DNA from: Muribaculaceae bacterium | GTDB lineage: Bacteria > Pseudomonadota > Alphaproteobacteria > Rs-D84 | Direction: 5' to 3' | Length of the DNA: 64,000 bases | Assembly (NCBI GenBank): GCA_023665245.1 | Contig: JAMPEH010000007.1 | Location: 26,644-90,643 of the forward strand | Notes under the pieces: model-generated | What the model was told of the DNA's origin: nothing | The model's database searches: none | The model's input: only the letters and a program-made list of their open reading frames with translations | Translations under genes and position numbers: made by a program | Part shown: one piece after another, positions 6,640 to 14,749 of the stretch | Layout of the letters: each line of letters starts with the position of its first letter | Position numbering within the stretch: the first letter of the stretch is position 1

Positions 6640-8697
6640 ATGAATCCAGAAGAAATGCAAGAAACGCCACAACAGGCGATTGAAAAGTACACAACAGATT
6701 TTACAAAATTGGCGGCTGATGGTAAATTGGATCCCGTTATTGGTCGTGATGATGAAATTCGTCGCACTATCCAGGTGTTAAGTCGTCGTACTAAAAATAA
6801 TCCGGTTTTAATTGGTAATCCTGGTGTTGGTAAAACCGCAATTGTTGAAGGTTTGGCTGAACGTATTGTGTCGGGGGATGTGCCGGAAAATCTGTTAAAT
6901 AAAAAACTGCTGTCGTTGGATATGGGGGCATTGATGGCCGGTGCGATGTTCCGTGGCCAATTCGAAGGACGCTTCAAAGCAATACTGAAAGCTGTCAAAG
7001 AATCAAATGGTGAAATAATATTGTTCATTGATGAACTGCACACACTTGTCGGTGCAGGCAAGGGCGAAGGGTCTATGGATGCCGGTAATTTATTAAAACC
7101 GATGCTGGCGCGTGGTGAACTGCACTGTCTGGGGGCAACAACATTGGATGAATATCGTATGTATATTGAAAAAGACCCAGCACTGGCACGTCGTTTCCAG
7201 CCGGTCTATGTTGATGAACCGACAGTTGATGATACGATTTCAATTCTGCGCGGTCTGAAAGAAAAATATGAAGGCCACCACGGTGTTCGTATCGCGGACA
7301 GTGCGCTGGTATCGGCGGTAAAATTATCGAATCGGTATATCACAGACCGATTCCTGCCGGACAAGGCGATTGACCTGATGGACGAGGCCGCCGCCCGTGT
7401 CCGTATCGAGGTTGCGTCAAAACCAGAAAAACTGGATGAAATTGACCGACATTTGATGCAATTGAAAATAGAACAGCAGGCACTGAAAAAAGAAAAGGAC
7501 GAAGATTCTAAAAAACGTTTGAAAGATTTGGATAAATTAATAAAAGATACCGAGGCAGAATCAAAAAAACTGACCGACGAGTGGCGTGCAGAACAAGAAA
7601 AAATGCGTGGCCTGTCCGACGCGATGGCGGCATTGGATGCGGCCAAGGCCGAGGTTGCCACCGCCATGCGTAATGGTGACTATGAACGGGCATCAACATT
7701 GCAATATGGCAAGATTCCAGAACTGGAAGAAAATATTCGCAAAATGAACGCTGACGCACGCGAGTATAAAACGGTGTTGCCGGAACATATTGCCGCAGTT
7801 GTCAGCAAATGGACAGGTGTGCCGGCCGATAAATTAAGCATGGAAGAGCAGGCAAAATTGTTAAATATCGAAGATGAATTACGTAAACGTGTTGTGGGGC
7901 AAGACCTGGCATTGTCGGTTGTATCACGTGCGATTCGGCGCAGTCGCGCAGGCTTGTCCGACCCAAATCGACCGGCAGGGTCGTTCATGTTCCTGGGGCC
8001 AACAGGTGTTGGCAAGACCGAGGTTGCAAAAGCCTTGGCAGAGTATCTGTTTAACGATGATACGGCCATGACCCGTATTGATATGAGTGAATATATGGAA
8101 CCGCATTCTGTATCGCGCCTGATTGGCAGTCCCCCGGGATACGTCGGATATGAACAGGGTGGGGTGCTGACCGAAAGTGTGCGCCGACGCCCGTATCAGG
8201 TATTATTGTTTGATGAAATTGAAAAGGCGGCGCCCGATGTGTTCAATGTGTTCCTGCAAATTCTGGATGATGGGCGACTTACCGATGGTCAGGGGTATAT
8301 TGTGAACTTTACAAACACAATTATCATAATGACCAGTAATTTGCCAGATATGAACGCGGTAAAGTCACATTTCAGACCGGAATTTATTAACCGTATTGAT
8401 GAAATTGTGTTCTTTAATGCACTGGGCAAAGATGTTATGGGGGGAATTGTAAAAATCCAATTGGCGCGATTGGCAAAGCGTTTGGCAGAACGTCGTATCA
8501 CATTGGATGTGTCGGACAAGGCAATCAAATGGCTGGGCGAAAAGGGATATGATGCCGTATTTGGTGCGCGCCCGTTGAAACGCCTGATTACGTCCAGTGT
8601 CGAGGATAAAATCGCAGACCTGATTCTGGCCGGTAAAGTGGGCGAGGGCAGTACCGTTCACATCGATGTTTCTGGCAAAGAATTGGTTGTGAAATAA
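6640..8697 (+). CDS. clpB: ATP-dependent disaggregase ClpB lacking the N-terminal domain
   Basis: This 685-residue protein begins where the first AAA+ module of ClpB begins. Walker A GNPGVGKT lies at residues 59-66, and a Walker B with FIDELH follows. A complete coiled-coil middle domain (about 262-375) precedes the second module, which has GPTGVGKT at 453-460 and [13 protein letters not shown]. The C-terminal D2 small domain is present. Ordinary ClpB is about 860 residues, so the ~150-residue substrate-binding N-domain is absent. The segment between MTSNL and [10 protein letters not shown] is also shorter than usual. A strong AAGGAGG lies 7 bases upstream of ATG, so this is the real start. 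ClpB works with DnaK to dissolve protein aggregates. Confidence 0.95.
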   Translation: MNPEEMQETPQQAIEKYTTDFTKLAADGKLDPVIGRDDEIRRTIQVLSRRTKNNPVLIGNPGVGKTAIVEGLAERIVSGDVPENLLNKKLLSLDMGALMAGAMFRGQFEGRFKAILKAVKESNGEIILFIDELHTLVGAGKGEGSMDAGNLLKPMLARGELHCLGATTLDEYRMYIEKDPALARRFQPVYVDEPTVDDTISILRGLKEKYEGHHGVRIADSALVSAVKLSNRYITDRFLPDKAIDLMDEAAARVRIEVASKPEKLDEIDRHLMQLKIEQQALKKEKDEDSKKRLKDLDKLIKDTEAESKKLTDEWRAEQEKMRGLSDAMAALDAAKAEVATAMRNGDYERASTLQYGKIPELEENIRKMNADAREYKTVLPEHIAAVVSKWTGVPADKLSMEEQAKLLNIEDELRKRVVGQDLALSVVSRAIRRSRAGLSDPNRPAGSFMFLGPTGVGKTEVAKALAEYLFNDDTAMTRIDMSEYMEPHSVSRLIGSPPGYVGYEQGGVLTESVRRRPYQVLLFDEIEKAAPDVFNVFLQILDDGRLTDGQGYIVNFTNTIIIMTSNLPDMNAVKSHFRPEFINRIDEIVFFNALGKDVMGGIVKIQLARLAKRLAERRITLDVSDKAIKWLGEKGYDAVFGARPLKRLITSSVEDKIADLILAGKVGEGSTVHIDVSGKELVVK

Positions 8698-8711
8698 CGC
8701 CATTAAAACAT

Positions 8712-8810
8712 CGTCATACCGACGTAGGTCGGTATCCATTGTGTTCTGTAATATCCTAGCACTAGGAGAAACGAGGAACACAGTAGGCACCGGCCGTCGC
8801 CGGTGTGACG
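8712..8810. repeat. MITE-like palindromic repeat, copy 1
   Basis: The element begins CGTCATACCGAC and ends GTCGCCGGTGTGACG, giving imperfect terminal inverted repeats. It has a conserved core with TGTGTTCTGTAATATCCTAG, CACTAGGAG and GAGGAACACAGTAGGC. Related copies lie at 10167, 19664, 24665, 32249 and 63924. No coding capacity. Confidence 0.75.
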
Positions 8811-8879
8811 AATGTTTTTAAGTTTAACACCATACTTCATAACCTTAATAAAATTCCTAGATTTATAAAAGGCGTGTGT

Positions 8880-8885
8880 TATAAT
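8880..8885 (+). promoter_or_regulatory. -10 element for the class I leader at 8913
   Basis: A perfect TATAAT lies about 30 bases before the first helix of the leader. The -35 region is weak. Confidence 0.45.
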
Positions 8886-8912
8886 ATTAAATGTCGACAG
8901 GTGTTCTGTTGA

Positions 8913-9114
8913 TGGGGTGTAAAGACCCGTGCTTTGGCGTCGGAATATATACTTGTGGCGCGTTGTGGCGTCGTTTTTTTATATTACGATGATGTAATCT
9001 CCTGACCCATGGTCAGGAGGGCTGTGAATAATGCGCGTACGCGCAGAATAAACACACAATTCCAAAGATTGTCTTTAACCTCCTGACCACTCTGATTTGG
9101 GTGGTTTTGTTTTT
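8913..9114 (+). promoter_or_regulatory. Structured leader RNA, class I, upstream of Cys-rich gene 9136
   Basis: P1 pairs TAAAGAC with GTCTTTA. P2 pairs CTTTGG with CCAAAG. The switch hairpin is CTCCTGACC CAT GGTCAGGAG, and GGTCAGGAGG can alternatively pair with CCTCCTGACC. The class I loop is GTGAATAA...GAATAAACAC, here with a GCGCGTACGCGC hairpin inserted between the halves. The terminator is ACCAC...GTGG plus TTTTGTTTTT (9086-9114). The Shine-Dalgarno region TCAGGAG before ATG 9136 is itself complementary to CTCCTGA in the leader, so translation could be controlled as well. The 438-base gap after clpB otherwise holds only the palindromic repeat. Confidence 0.75.
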
Positions 9115-9135
9115 ACAAAATCAGGAGATGAAACA

Positions 9136-10089
9136 ATGAATAAATTAACAATGCCCATGGTCGCGATATCGGTGGGATTTTGGGCGCAATTTGCGGTGGC
9201 TGGGGATTATGCGGATATTGGTAAACCAATGACCGCGGAACAATTATATTATAATAATTGTGTTGATGGATATATTGTTGGTGGGTGTACAGCCCCGGTG
9301 GATTTGTCGCTGGCGTTGGGGGATGTGGTATCTGATTGTCGTGATTGGATGACACATGTCAGTTGTACTCAGTGTAAAAAGGGATATGAAAAGTATGAGG
9401 TGACCTGTATTCCAAATAACGAACAGGGCTTTTATATGAAGGACTGTGTGTATGATTATATGTCAGATTCTGAAAAACAAAGTTCGCTGTTTGCATATTC
9501 TTGCCGATGCAGTGAAGCATTCAATGAAACAGGGATAGATGGATATCTGTTCAGTGGGTGCAGTACTGACAATATCAAATATAAATGCGATACGGGTAAT
9601 AAATATTATCAAAGTACTTCAACAATAAAATGTACGGTCACGACTGATTCAAATGGGGATTTTAAGTTTTCGGGATGTCGTGGATGTGCACCATGTAATG
9701 AAGATAAAGAACTTTGGAACAACAGTAATACCGGGTACCAACGTTCGTTTTATAAAAAACTGAATATAAATGGTGATACTGCAACATGTGATGATGTTTA
9801 TAATAATAAATGGCGTTGTGCGGCGAACTATTATGGCACGACAACAAATGGTACATCGGGGTGCAATCCATGCCCAACGTTGGAAAGCGCCGGATTGACA
9901 CCGGTATGCAACAGTAGTGGTTTATGCCCGTATGTGAAATCAAATCCTGGGTCAACACAAATCACGCAATGTTATGCCGGTACCTGGGAACCAGATATGT
10001 CTGTCTATTTAAAAGATTTAACGGGTACATTTCATTGGATGGTCGAAGATTATGCGGTTGCATCATATGGGGAATGTTATTATAAGTAA
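9136..10089 (+). CDS. Secreted Cys-rich protein, same family
   Basis: This 317-residue protein has a signal peptide (MNKLTMPMVAISVGFWAQF..., cleavage near AVA, residue 22) and about 30 cysteines. CxxC motifs recur (CTQCKKGYEKY, CRGCAPC, CNPCP). The C-terminal domain has CNPCP, then TQITQCY, DLTGTFHW and a terminal GECYYK, the family signature. ATG 9136 with AGGAG 7 bases upstream is chosen over in-frame sequence that overlaps the leader terminator. No enzyme motif is visible. It is probably an exported disulfide-rich surface or matrix protein. Confidence 0.75.
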   Translation: MNKLTMPMVAISVGFWAQFAVAGDYADIGKPMTAEQLYYNNCVDGYIVGGCTAPVDLSLALGDVVSDCRDWMTHVSCTQCKKGYEKYEVTCIPNNEQGFYMKDCVYDYMSDSEKQSSLFAYSCRCSEAFNETGIDGYLFSGCSTDNIKYKCDTGNKYYQSTSTIKCTVTTDSNGDFKFSGCRGCAPCNEDKELWNNSNTGYQRSFYKKLNINGDTATCDDVYNNKWRCAANYYGTTTNGTSGCNPCPTLESAGLTPVCNSSGLCPYVKSNPGSTQITQCYAGTWEPDMSVYLKDLTGTFHWMVEDYAVASYGECYYK

Positions 10090-10166
10090 AGTCAGAACTG
10101 ATAGGACGGCAAGAGAAATAAATAGCACCCGAATGACGAAATAGGGGAACTTTGTTCCTAATAAAA

Positions 10167-10299
10167 CGTCATGCCGTCGCAGGACGGCATCCATTGGGTT
10201 CTGTAATATCCCGACACTAGGAGAGTCGAGGAACGCACTGGAACCCGTTCTTTGAAAAACAATTATCAATTGTTTTTCAAATTCAGTGCCGGGGTGACG
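10167..10299. repeat. MITE-like palindromic repeat, copy 2
   Basis: It starts CGTCATGCCGTC and ends GGGGTGACG, with the same core (TGGGTTCTGTAATATCC, ACTAGGAG, GAGGAACGCA). Near its 3' end it carries an inserted TTTGAAAAACAATTATCAAT palindrome that also appears in the copies at 32249 and 32419. Confidence 0.7.
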
Positions 10300-10413
10300 A
10301 TAAGTTTAAAGTTTGGGTTTGTAATTTATACAGGCTTGTCATTCCGAGGCGTATCGGGTTCCACAAAATTGTTAATTTTTGTGGGTGATGAACCCCTGAA
10401 ATCGGTTTTTTTA

Positions 10414-10451
10414 TAGCTACCCCCAGTCACACTACGTGTGCCAGCCCCCGC
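10414..10451. repeat. 38-base repeat, inverted partner at 24504-24541
   Basis: The block from TAGCTACCCCCAGTC to GTGCCAGCCCCCGC is repeated in inverse orientation at 24504-24541 with one mismatch. It contains the palindrome CACACTACGTGTG. Confidence 0.8.
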
Positions 10452-10595
10452 CAAGGGCGGTGGCAATTGACCACAGTGAACACCGTCTTGCGCCTATTGT
10501 CATCTAAAACACGAAACATACCGTCACACCGGCGACGGCCGGTGCCCACTGTATGTCATATTATCCAAGATGTAAATTACCCTGTTATGCTGATG

Positions 10596-11315
10596 TCATT
10601 TTGTATAAAAACATGCGCTGGTAAATTCCCATTGGCCTGTTTCGTCATACCGGTCACATTGTGGTGACAAATTACAGTTCATGCTGATATTGCATGCTGT
10701 TATATCAGATGATGCGGGTGCAGCGCTATCCTCTTTGTTATATATATAGTAAAATGTTTGTCCGCTGATTTTAATGCCGTTATATCCATAATTATTTGAC
10801 GGCATATTTGGGCATTTTGTGCATGTGTCGGATGCAGAACTTTGGCTTAGTTTTTTTGTCATGCCATAATATCCATTTTTACAAAAACATTTATAATCGT
10901 TGCATTGAAAACTGTATAACTTATCTTCAATTTTGGTTTTGCTGATTGCATTATCGCCTAAAACGGTTTGCCGATTTTCGCCTGGACACAGGCAACCAGT
11001 GGCTGTATTTGTGTCATACATTATTGTCACGGCATTATTTACACAGCAATATGTGGTACCAAATGCGCTTTTTAGACCATACTTTGCACACTCTGCAGAT
11101 GTGACAAAATTTATACTGCTGTTATCAACCCACGATGGGTATTGATTTTTGCACCATGTCGCGCATTGTGATGCGGCTGTTGTCCCACTGACGGATAATT
11201 CACATGGTGCGACAAATGCATTTAAATTTTTCCACTGTGATGACAAATAGGATGCATTTGCCATCCCCGATATCGTCATCAACGCAACGATAGGTATAAT
11301 TACATATTTTTTCAT
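10596..11315 (-). CDS. Secreted Cys-rich protein, same family
   Basis: This 239-residue protein has a signal peptide (MKKYVIIPIVALMTISGMANA, cleavage about residue 21) and many cysteines. The family C-terminal domain reads CTKCPNMPS, then SDITACNISM, DETGQWEF and a terminal SACFYTK. Its middle part has CLCPGENR and CKCFCKNGYYGMT-like patterns (NGYYG is shared with other members). It has a class II leader directly upstream with its own promoter, so it is a single-gene unit. No catalytic motif. Confidence 0.75.
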   Translation of the reverse strand: MKKYVIIPIVALMTISGMANASYLSSQWKNLNAFVAPCELSVSGTTAASQCATWCKNQYPSWVDNSSINFVTSAECAKYGLKSAFGTTYCCVNNAVTIMYDTNTATGCLCPGENRQTVLGDNAISKTKIEDKLYSFQCNDYKCFCKNGYYGMTKKLSQSSASDTCTKCPNMPSNNYGYNGIKISGQTFYYIYNKEDSAAPASSDITACNISMNCNLSPQCDRYDETGQWEFTSACFYTK

Positions 11316-11344
11316 ATTCTATCTTCCTTTATTTTGCAAGACAA

Positions 11345-11561
11345 ACAAAAACCACCAAAATTGGCGGTCGGGAAGTTAGAAAAATCATATGTATGAATGA
11401 CCTGTCGGTCTTTGGCGCGATGCGCCTGTTGTATAGCCGACACAACCCGACCAATGGTCAGGTATTCGCGACAGTCTTTGTCGCATTTTGGAACCGGCAC
11501 GCATTGCGCACCGCATACATATGGGATTTTCTAAGTCCCGAATCCAAATCCCTTTGGATTC
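11345..11561 (-). promoter_or_regulatory. Structured leader RNA, class II, upstream of Cys-rich gene 10596
   Basis: On the minus strand TTAGAAAA pairs with TTTTCTAA (P1) and ATATGTATG pairs with CATACATAT (P2). Next come hairpins CGGTGCGC...GCGTGCCG and GCGACA...TGTCGC. The switch hairpin is CCTGACC ATT GGTCGGG, whose right arm can also pair with CCCGACC after P1. A TGTCGG/CCGACA stem encloses CTATACAACAGG, a GGCGC...GCGCC hairpin and AAAGA. The terminator is ACCGCCA ATT TTGGTGGTTTTTG (11345-11368). The copy at 59984 has the same architecture with different stem bases. Confidence 0.75.
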
Positions 11562-11567
11562 AAAAAA

Positions 11568-11596
11568 ATTATAATTTAATTCAATGTTAAAATCAA
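11568..11596 (-). promoter_or_regulatory. Promoter of the class II leader
   Basis: On the minus strand, TTGATT (11591-11596), 17 bases and TATAAT (11568-11573) precede the leader by a few bases. Confidence 0.6.
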
Positions 11597-11603
11597 ATGG
11601 CAA

Positions 11604-11640
11604 ATAAAAATCCCCAGGGATATGACTGGGGATTTTTTTT
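11604..11640 (-). terminator. Terminator of the exporter/repeat-protein operon
   Basis: On the minus strand TCCCCAG...CTGGGGATTTTT lies immediately after the stop codon of the repeat protein. Confidence 0.8.
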
Positions 11641-11641
11641 A

Positions 11642-12883
11642 TTATCGAACAATTTCGAATCGGGCAAGGCCCGCCAGTCGTTTTAATTTTTCGTTATTTA
11701 ATATGATTGTGCATTTATTACTTAACATAACGTTAACACCGTCGGATGTTGTGGTTATGTATTTTGCATAAATGTCGTATCCTGCAATTTTATCCCGGCC
11801 GGCCCATCTGTTCGGTACCAAATTTGTATCGTATATCAGGTATAGCGGACGTTGGGGCAGGTTTTTATTATCTGTGACAATACCGTGAACAGCCAACAAG
11901 GTGCCATCGCCCAATAATTTTAATTCTGTATTCGCGTGATTGCGCAGTATCAGTTGTTCGTTTACATATACATTGTAAAATGTTGCGTCCAATGATTGTT
12001 TGACAGGTTTCAGTGTGACCGACAATTGCGATGGTTTTGCGGTGGTGGTTGATGCAACGGACTGCGATTTTGTCACCGGGGCGTTGGTACGCACAACCGT
12101 TGGTATGGCGGATTTCTGTGTATCCTTGGTCGTGACATCATGTGATTTTTGTTGCTTTACAAATTTGCGTGTTGCTGGGTCGTATTCGGACGGGAAACGT
12201 CGTGCCAGTTCTGCATTTAATGCGTCATCAATGCCGTTTGGTATGTTTTGACGGTGTTTGAATGCCTTGCGTAAAATAACGTCAGTTTTTTCGGCCCAGT
12301 TTATGATACGTACTTTTTTTGCTTTTACTTTGCGTTTGCCACCGCGACCGGTAAATTTTTGTTGTATTGCGTCATAGCCCGGGAAACGCGCCGCCAGTGC
12401 GGTATTTAATTCAGGTTCAATTATCAAACCACGCTTTTTACGATATGCGTACATTGTGCGCAGTGTTGCATTAGATTTTGATACCCAGTTAATATCTTTT
12501 TGCGTTTTTTCAATCGGTGTGACCGGGGCGGTTGATTTCGATTTGCGTTTTCCGCCGCGTCCGGTAAATTTTTGTTGCGCCGTATCATATCCCGCAAACC
12601 GTGCTGCCAAAATTTCATTTAATTCGGGTTCAATTGTCAAACCACGTTTTTTGCGATATGTGTATGCCGCACGTAATGCGCCATTTGATTTTGACGACCA
12701 ATCGATAACTTTGGGCGCGTTGGCCTGTGGCGTGGGGTCTGCCGGGGCGTTTGCCACCGCATTTTCAGATTGTTGCATATTGGACAGGATATCAATTAAT
12801 ACTGTTGTTATCGTTTCTGCAATGCGTGGGTCGGATAATACTTTCTGTATTATTTTTTCCATGTTTGGGTTTTGTGACGACAT
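11642..12883 (-). CDS. Basic protein with three tandem ~65-residue repeats; function unknown
   Basis: This 413-residue cytoplasmic-looking protein has a short helical N-terminus, then three tandem repeats starting near residues 59, 127 and 195. Each has a core like INWVSKSNATLRTMYAYRKK, then EPELN, LAARFPGYD and QKFTGRGGKRK. The third is more divergent. The repeats are strongly basic, and the last ends in a Lys-rich linker. A Ser/Thr-rich linker (about 265-300) leads to a separate C-terminal domain of beta character. Basic repeats suggest binding to nucleic acid or another polyanion. I recognise no family. The gene starts 3 bases after the stop of the MsbA-like exporter, so it is in that operon. 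Confidence 0.7.
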   Translation of the reverse strand: MSSQNPNMEKIIQKVLSDPRIAETITTVLIDILSNMQQSENAVANAPADPTPQANAPKVIDWSSKSNGALRAAYTYRKKRGLTIEPELNEILAARFAGYDTAQQKFTGRGGKRKSKSTAPVTPIEKTQKDINWVSKSNATLRTMYAYRKKRGLIIEPELNTALAARFPGYDAIQQKFTGRGGKRKVKAKKVRIINWAEKTDVILRKAFKHRQNIPNGIDDALNAELARRFPSEYDPATRKFVKQQKSHDVTTKDTQKSAIPTVVRTNAPVTKSQSVASTTTAKPSQLSVTLKPVKQSLDATFYNVYVNEQLILRNHANTELKLLGDGTLLAVHGIVTDNKNLPQRPLYLIYDTNLVPNRWAGRDKIAGYDIYAKYITTTSDGVNVMLSNKCTIILNNEKLKRLAGLARFEIVR

Positions 12884-12886
12884 TAT

Positions 12887-14701
12887 TTATTTACCTTTCT
12901 TGTTTTTTACGGCTTTAAACTGAATATCACGCAGTTTTTTATATTCACCCCCCAATGCAACCAGTTCTGCATCCGTTCCCTGTTCGATAATTTGACCATT
13001 TTTGATAACGCATATTATGTCTGCATCCAAGATTGTCGACAGACGGTGTGCGATTACAAAAGTGGTGCGTCCCTGCATCAAGTCTTTTAATGCAGATTGA
13101 ATCAGTTTTTCGCTTTGTGTGTCCAGGGCAGATGTTGCCTCGTCCAATAATAAAATCGGTGCGTTTTTCAGTATTGCGCGTGCGATTGCGATGCGCTGCT
13201 TTTGACCACCAGACAATAATGCACCACCTTCGCCGACACAGTTTTCATATTGTTTCGGAAATGTCATGATAAAATCGTGGGCGTTTGCGGCAATTGCTGC
13301 TGCGACAACCTGATCATGTGTGGCATTTGGCATGCCGTATTTTATATTGTCTTCGATTGTGCCGTTGAACAAGAATACGTCTTGTGAAACCTCTGCTATG
13401 TTTTGACGCAGTGATTTCAGTGTATATTTTCTAATGTCTTTGTTATTTATAACAACTTTGCCGAATTGCGGTTCATAGAATCGTTCCAACAAATTAAACA
13501 TTGTTGTTTTACCACCACCTGATGGGCCGACCAATGCACAAACTTTGCCTGATGGAACGCGCAGGTTGATATTGCGCAATACCGGATCGCCCTGATTATA
13601 TTCAAACGAAACGTTGTCAAATCCAACAGACATCTTTTTCCCAGTCAATTCAATTGCATCTGGCATGTCTTGGATATCAGGTTTGCTGTCCAAGAAATTG
13701 AATAATATTTCCGCCGCCAGCAGGCCATGCTGAACTGTGTCACCGGTTTTTGATATGCTTTTTGCCGGTTTGTACGCCGCCGTCAGTGCCAATAAGAACG
13801 CGGTAAAGTCACCAGTTGAAATCGCACCACTGACGATAAAGTGGCCACCGATAATTAGTGACAGACACAATCCAATTGAAATCATCAGTTCCAATAATGG
13901 TGATTGCAGTGCATGTGCCTGTGTGCTTTTGTACGCATTAGACATCGAAGAATTTAATACGTCGGCAAATTTGCGTGTTTCTTCTTCTTCGTTGGCAAAT
14001 GCCTGGATTGTTTTTATTCCGTGCAGTGTTTGGTTCAAATGCTGGGATACGTCATTTGCAATAACAAAAGATTTCCGTGACAGTTTGCGACGTTTGCGCA
14101 TGATTAAGATGGTCGGAATCATGATTGCAGGTACCAAGAATATCAATACCGCGCACATTTGTGGTGCATAATAGACCATCAACCCCAATGTTATTGCCAG
14201 GGTTGCGATTTGCTGAATTGTGCTGACGATTGTGCCTGTAATCAGGTTTAAAACCGCGCCGGCCTGAACACCGAAATAATTCAAGGTCTTGCCAATGCCG
14301 TCACCATAGAATTTTGCGATATTCATCCGAACTACATGGTTGTAAATACGCTTTTGCAGATTGGCACTGGCCAATAATCCTGCCTTGGACATAATCAATG
14401 CCTTGGCATATGAAAATATGCCCTTGAATCCGAACGCGCCGATGATTTGCAGGCCGAACAGATAGATATATTGCATGCTTTTTTGGATAAACGCCTTGTC
14501 AACCACCTGTTGAACCAGTGTGATTGTGTATCCTTCGGCGGCGGCGGCACCGATTGTCGCCAATACCCCACACAGCAGCCATTTCCACTGTGGACGCCCG
14601 ATTTCGTTCCAGATACGTACATACAGTGACCATTTAACACGGTTGTTTGATTCATCGCCCTTTATCAGGGTCTTTATTTTTTTTGATAAATTGTTTTTCA
14701 T
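12887..14701 (-). CDS. MsbA-like ABC exporter (lipid A/lipid flippase type)
   Basis: This 604-residue fused exporter has a six-helix membrane domain (about residues 35-330) followed by an ABC ATPase. Walker A is GPSGGGKTT, the Q-loop region is VSQDVFLFNGTI, the signature is LSGGQKQR, Walker B is ILLLDEATSALD, and the switch His is in IAHRLST. All key residues are present. Overall design and length match MsbA-type homodimeric exporters that flip lipid A core or other lipids across the inner membrane. A drug or peptide exporter cannot be excluded. The basic repeat protein follows in the same operon. Confidence 0.85.
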   Translation of the reverse strand: MKNNLSKKIKTLIKGDESNNRVKWSLYVRIWNEIGRPQWKWLLCGVLATIGAAAAEGYTITLVQQVVDKAFIQKSMQYIYLFGLQIIGAFGFKGIFSYAKALIMSKAGLLASANLQKRIYNHVVRMNIAKFYGDGIGKTLNYFGVQAGAVLNLITGTIVSTIQQIATLAITLGLMVYYAPQMCAVLIFLVPAIMIPTILIMRKRRKLSRKSFVIANDVSQHLNQTLHGIKTIQAFANEEEETRKFADVLNSSMSNAYKSTQAHALQSPLLELMISIGLCLSLIIGGHFIVSGAISTGDFTAFLLALTAAYKPAKSISKTGDTVQHGLLAAEILFNFLDSKPDIQDMPDAIELTGKKMSVGFDNVSFEYNQGDPVLRNINLRVPSGKVCALVGPSGGGKTTMFNLLERFYEPQFGKVVINNKDIRKYTLKSLRQNIAEVSQDVFLFNGTIEDNIKYGMPNATHDQVVAAAIAANAHDFIMTFPKQYENCVGEGGALLSGGQKQRIAIARAILKNAPILLLDEATSALDTQSEKLIQSALKDLMQGRTTFVIAHRLSTILDADIICVIKNGQIIEQGTDAELVALGGEYKKLRDIQFKAVKNKKGK

Positions 14702-14749
14702 AGCGAATATATTATAGAAACTACAACAAATACTGTCCAGTACAAAGAT

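Larger units (their letters stand above)
10090..10595. repeat. Repeat-filled intergenic region
   Basis: This 506-base gap between two convergent Cys-rich genes holds a MITE-like copy (10167-10299) and a hairpin-forming CGGGTTCCACAAAATTGTTA block (10355-10389) that recurs at 24466 and, inverted, at 24754. It also holds a 38-base block (10414-10451) found inverted at 24504, and a partial MITE (10522-10566). I see no gene. Confidence 0.65.

Noticed and set aside
11393..11590. Short open reading frames inside the leader regions (also 60063-60248, 24331-24585)
   Set aside because: They have no ribosome-binding site and coincide with strongly base-paired RNA segments. The coding signal is absent.
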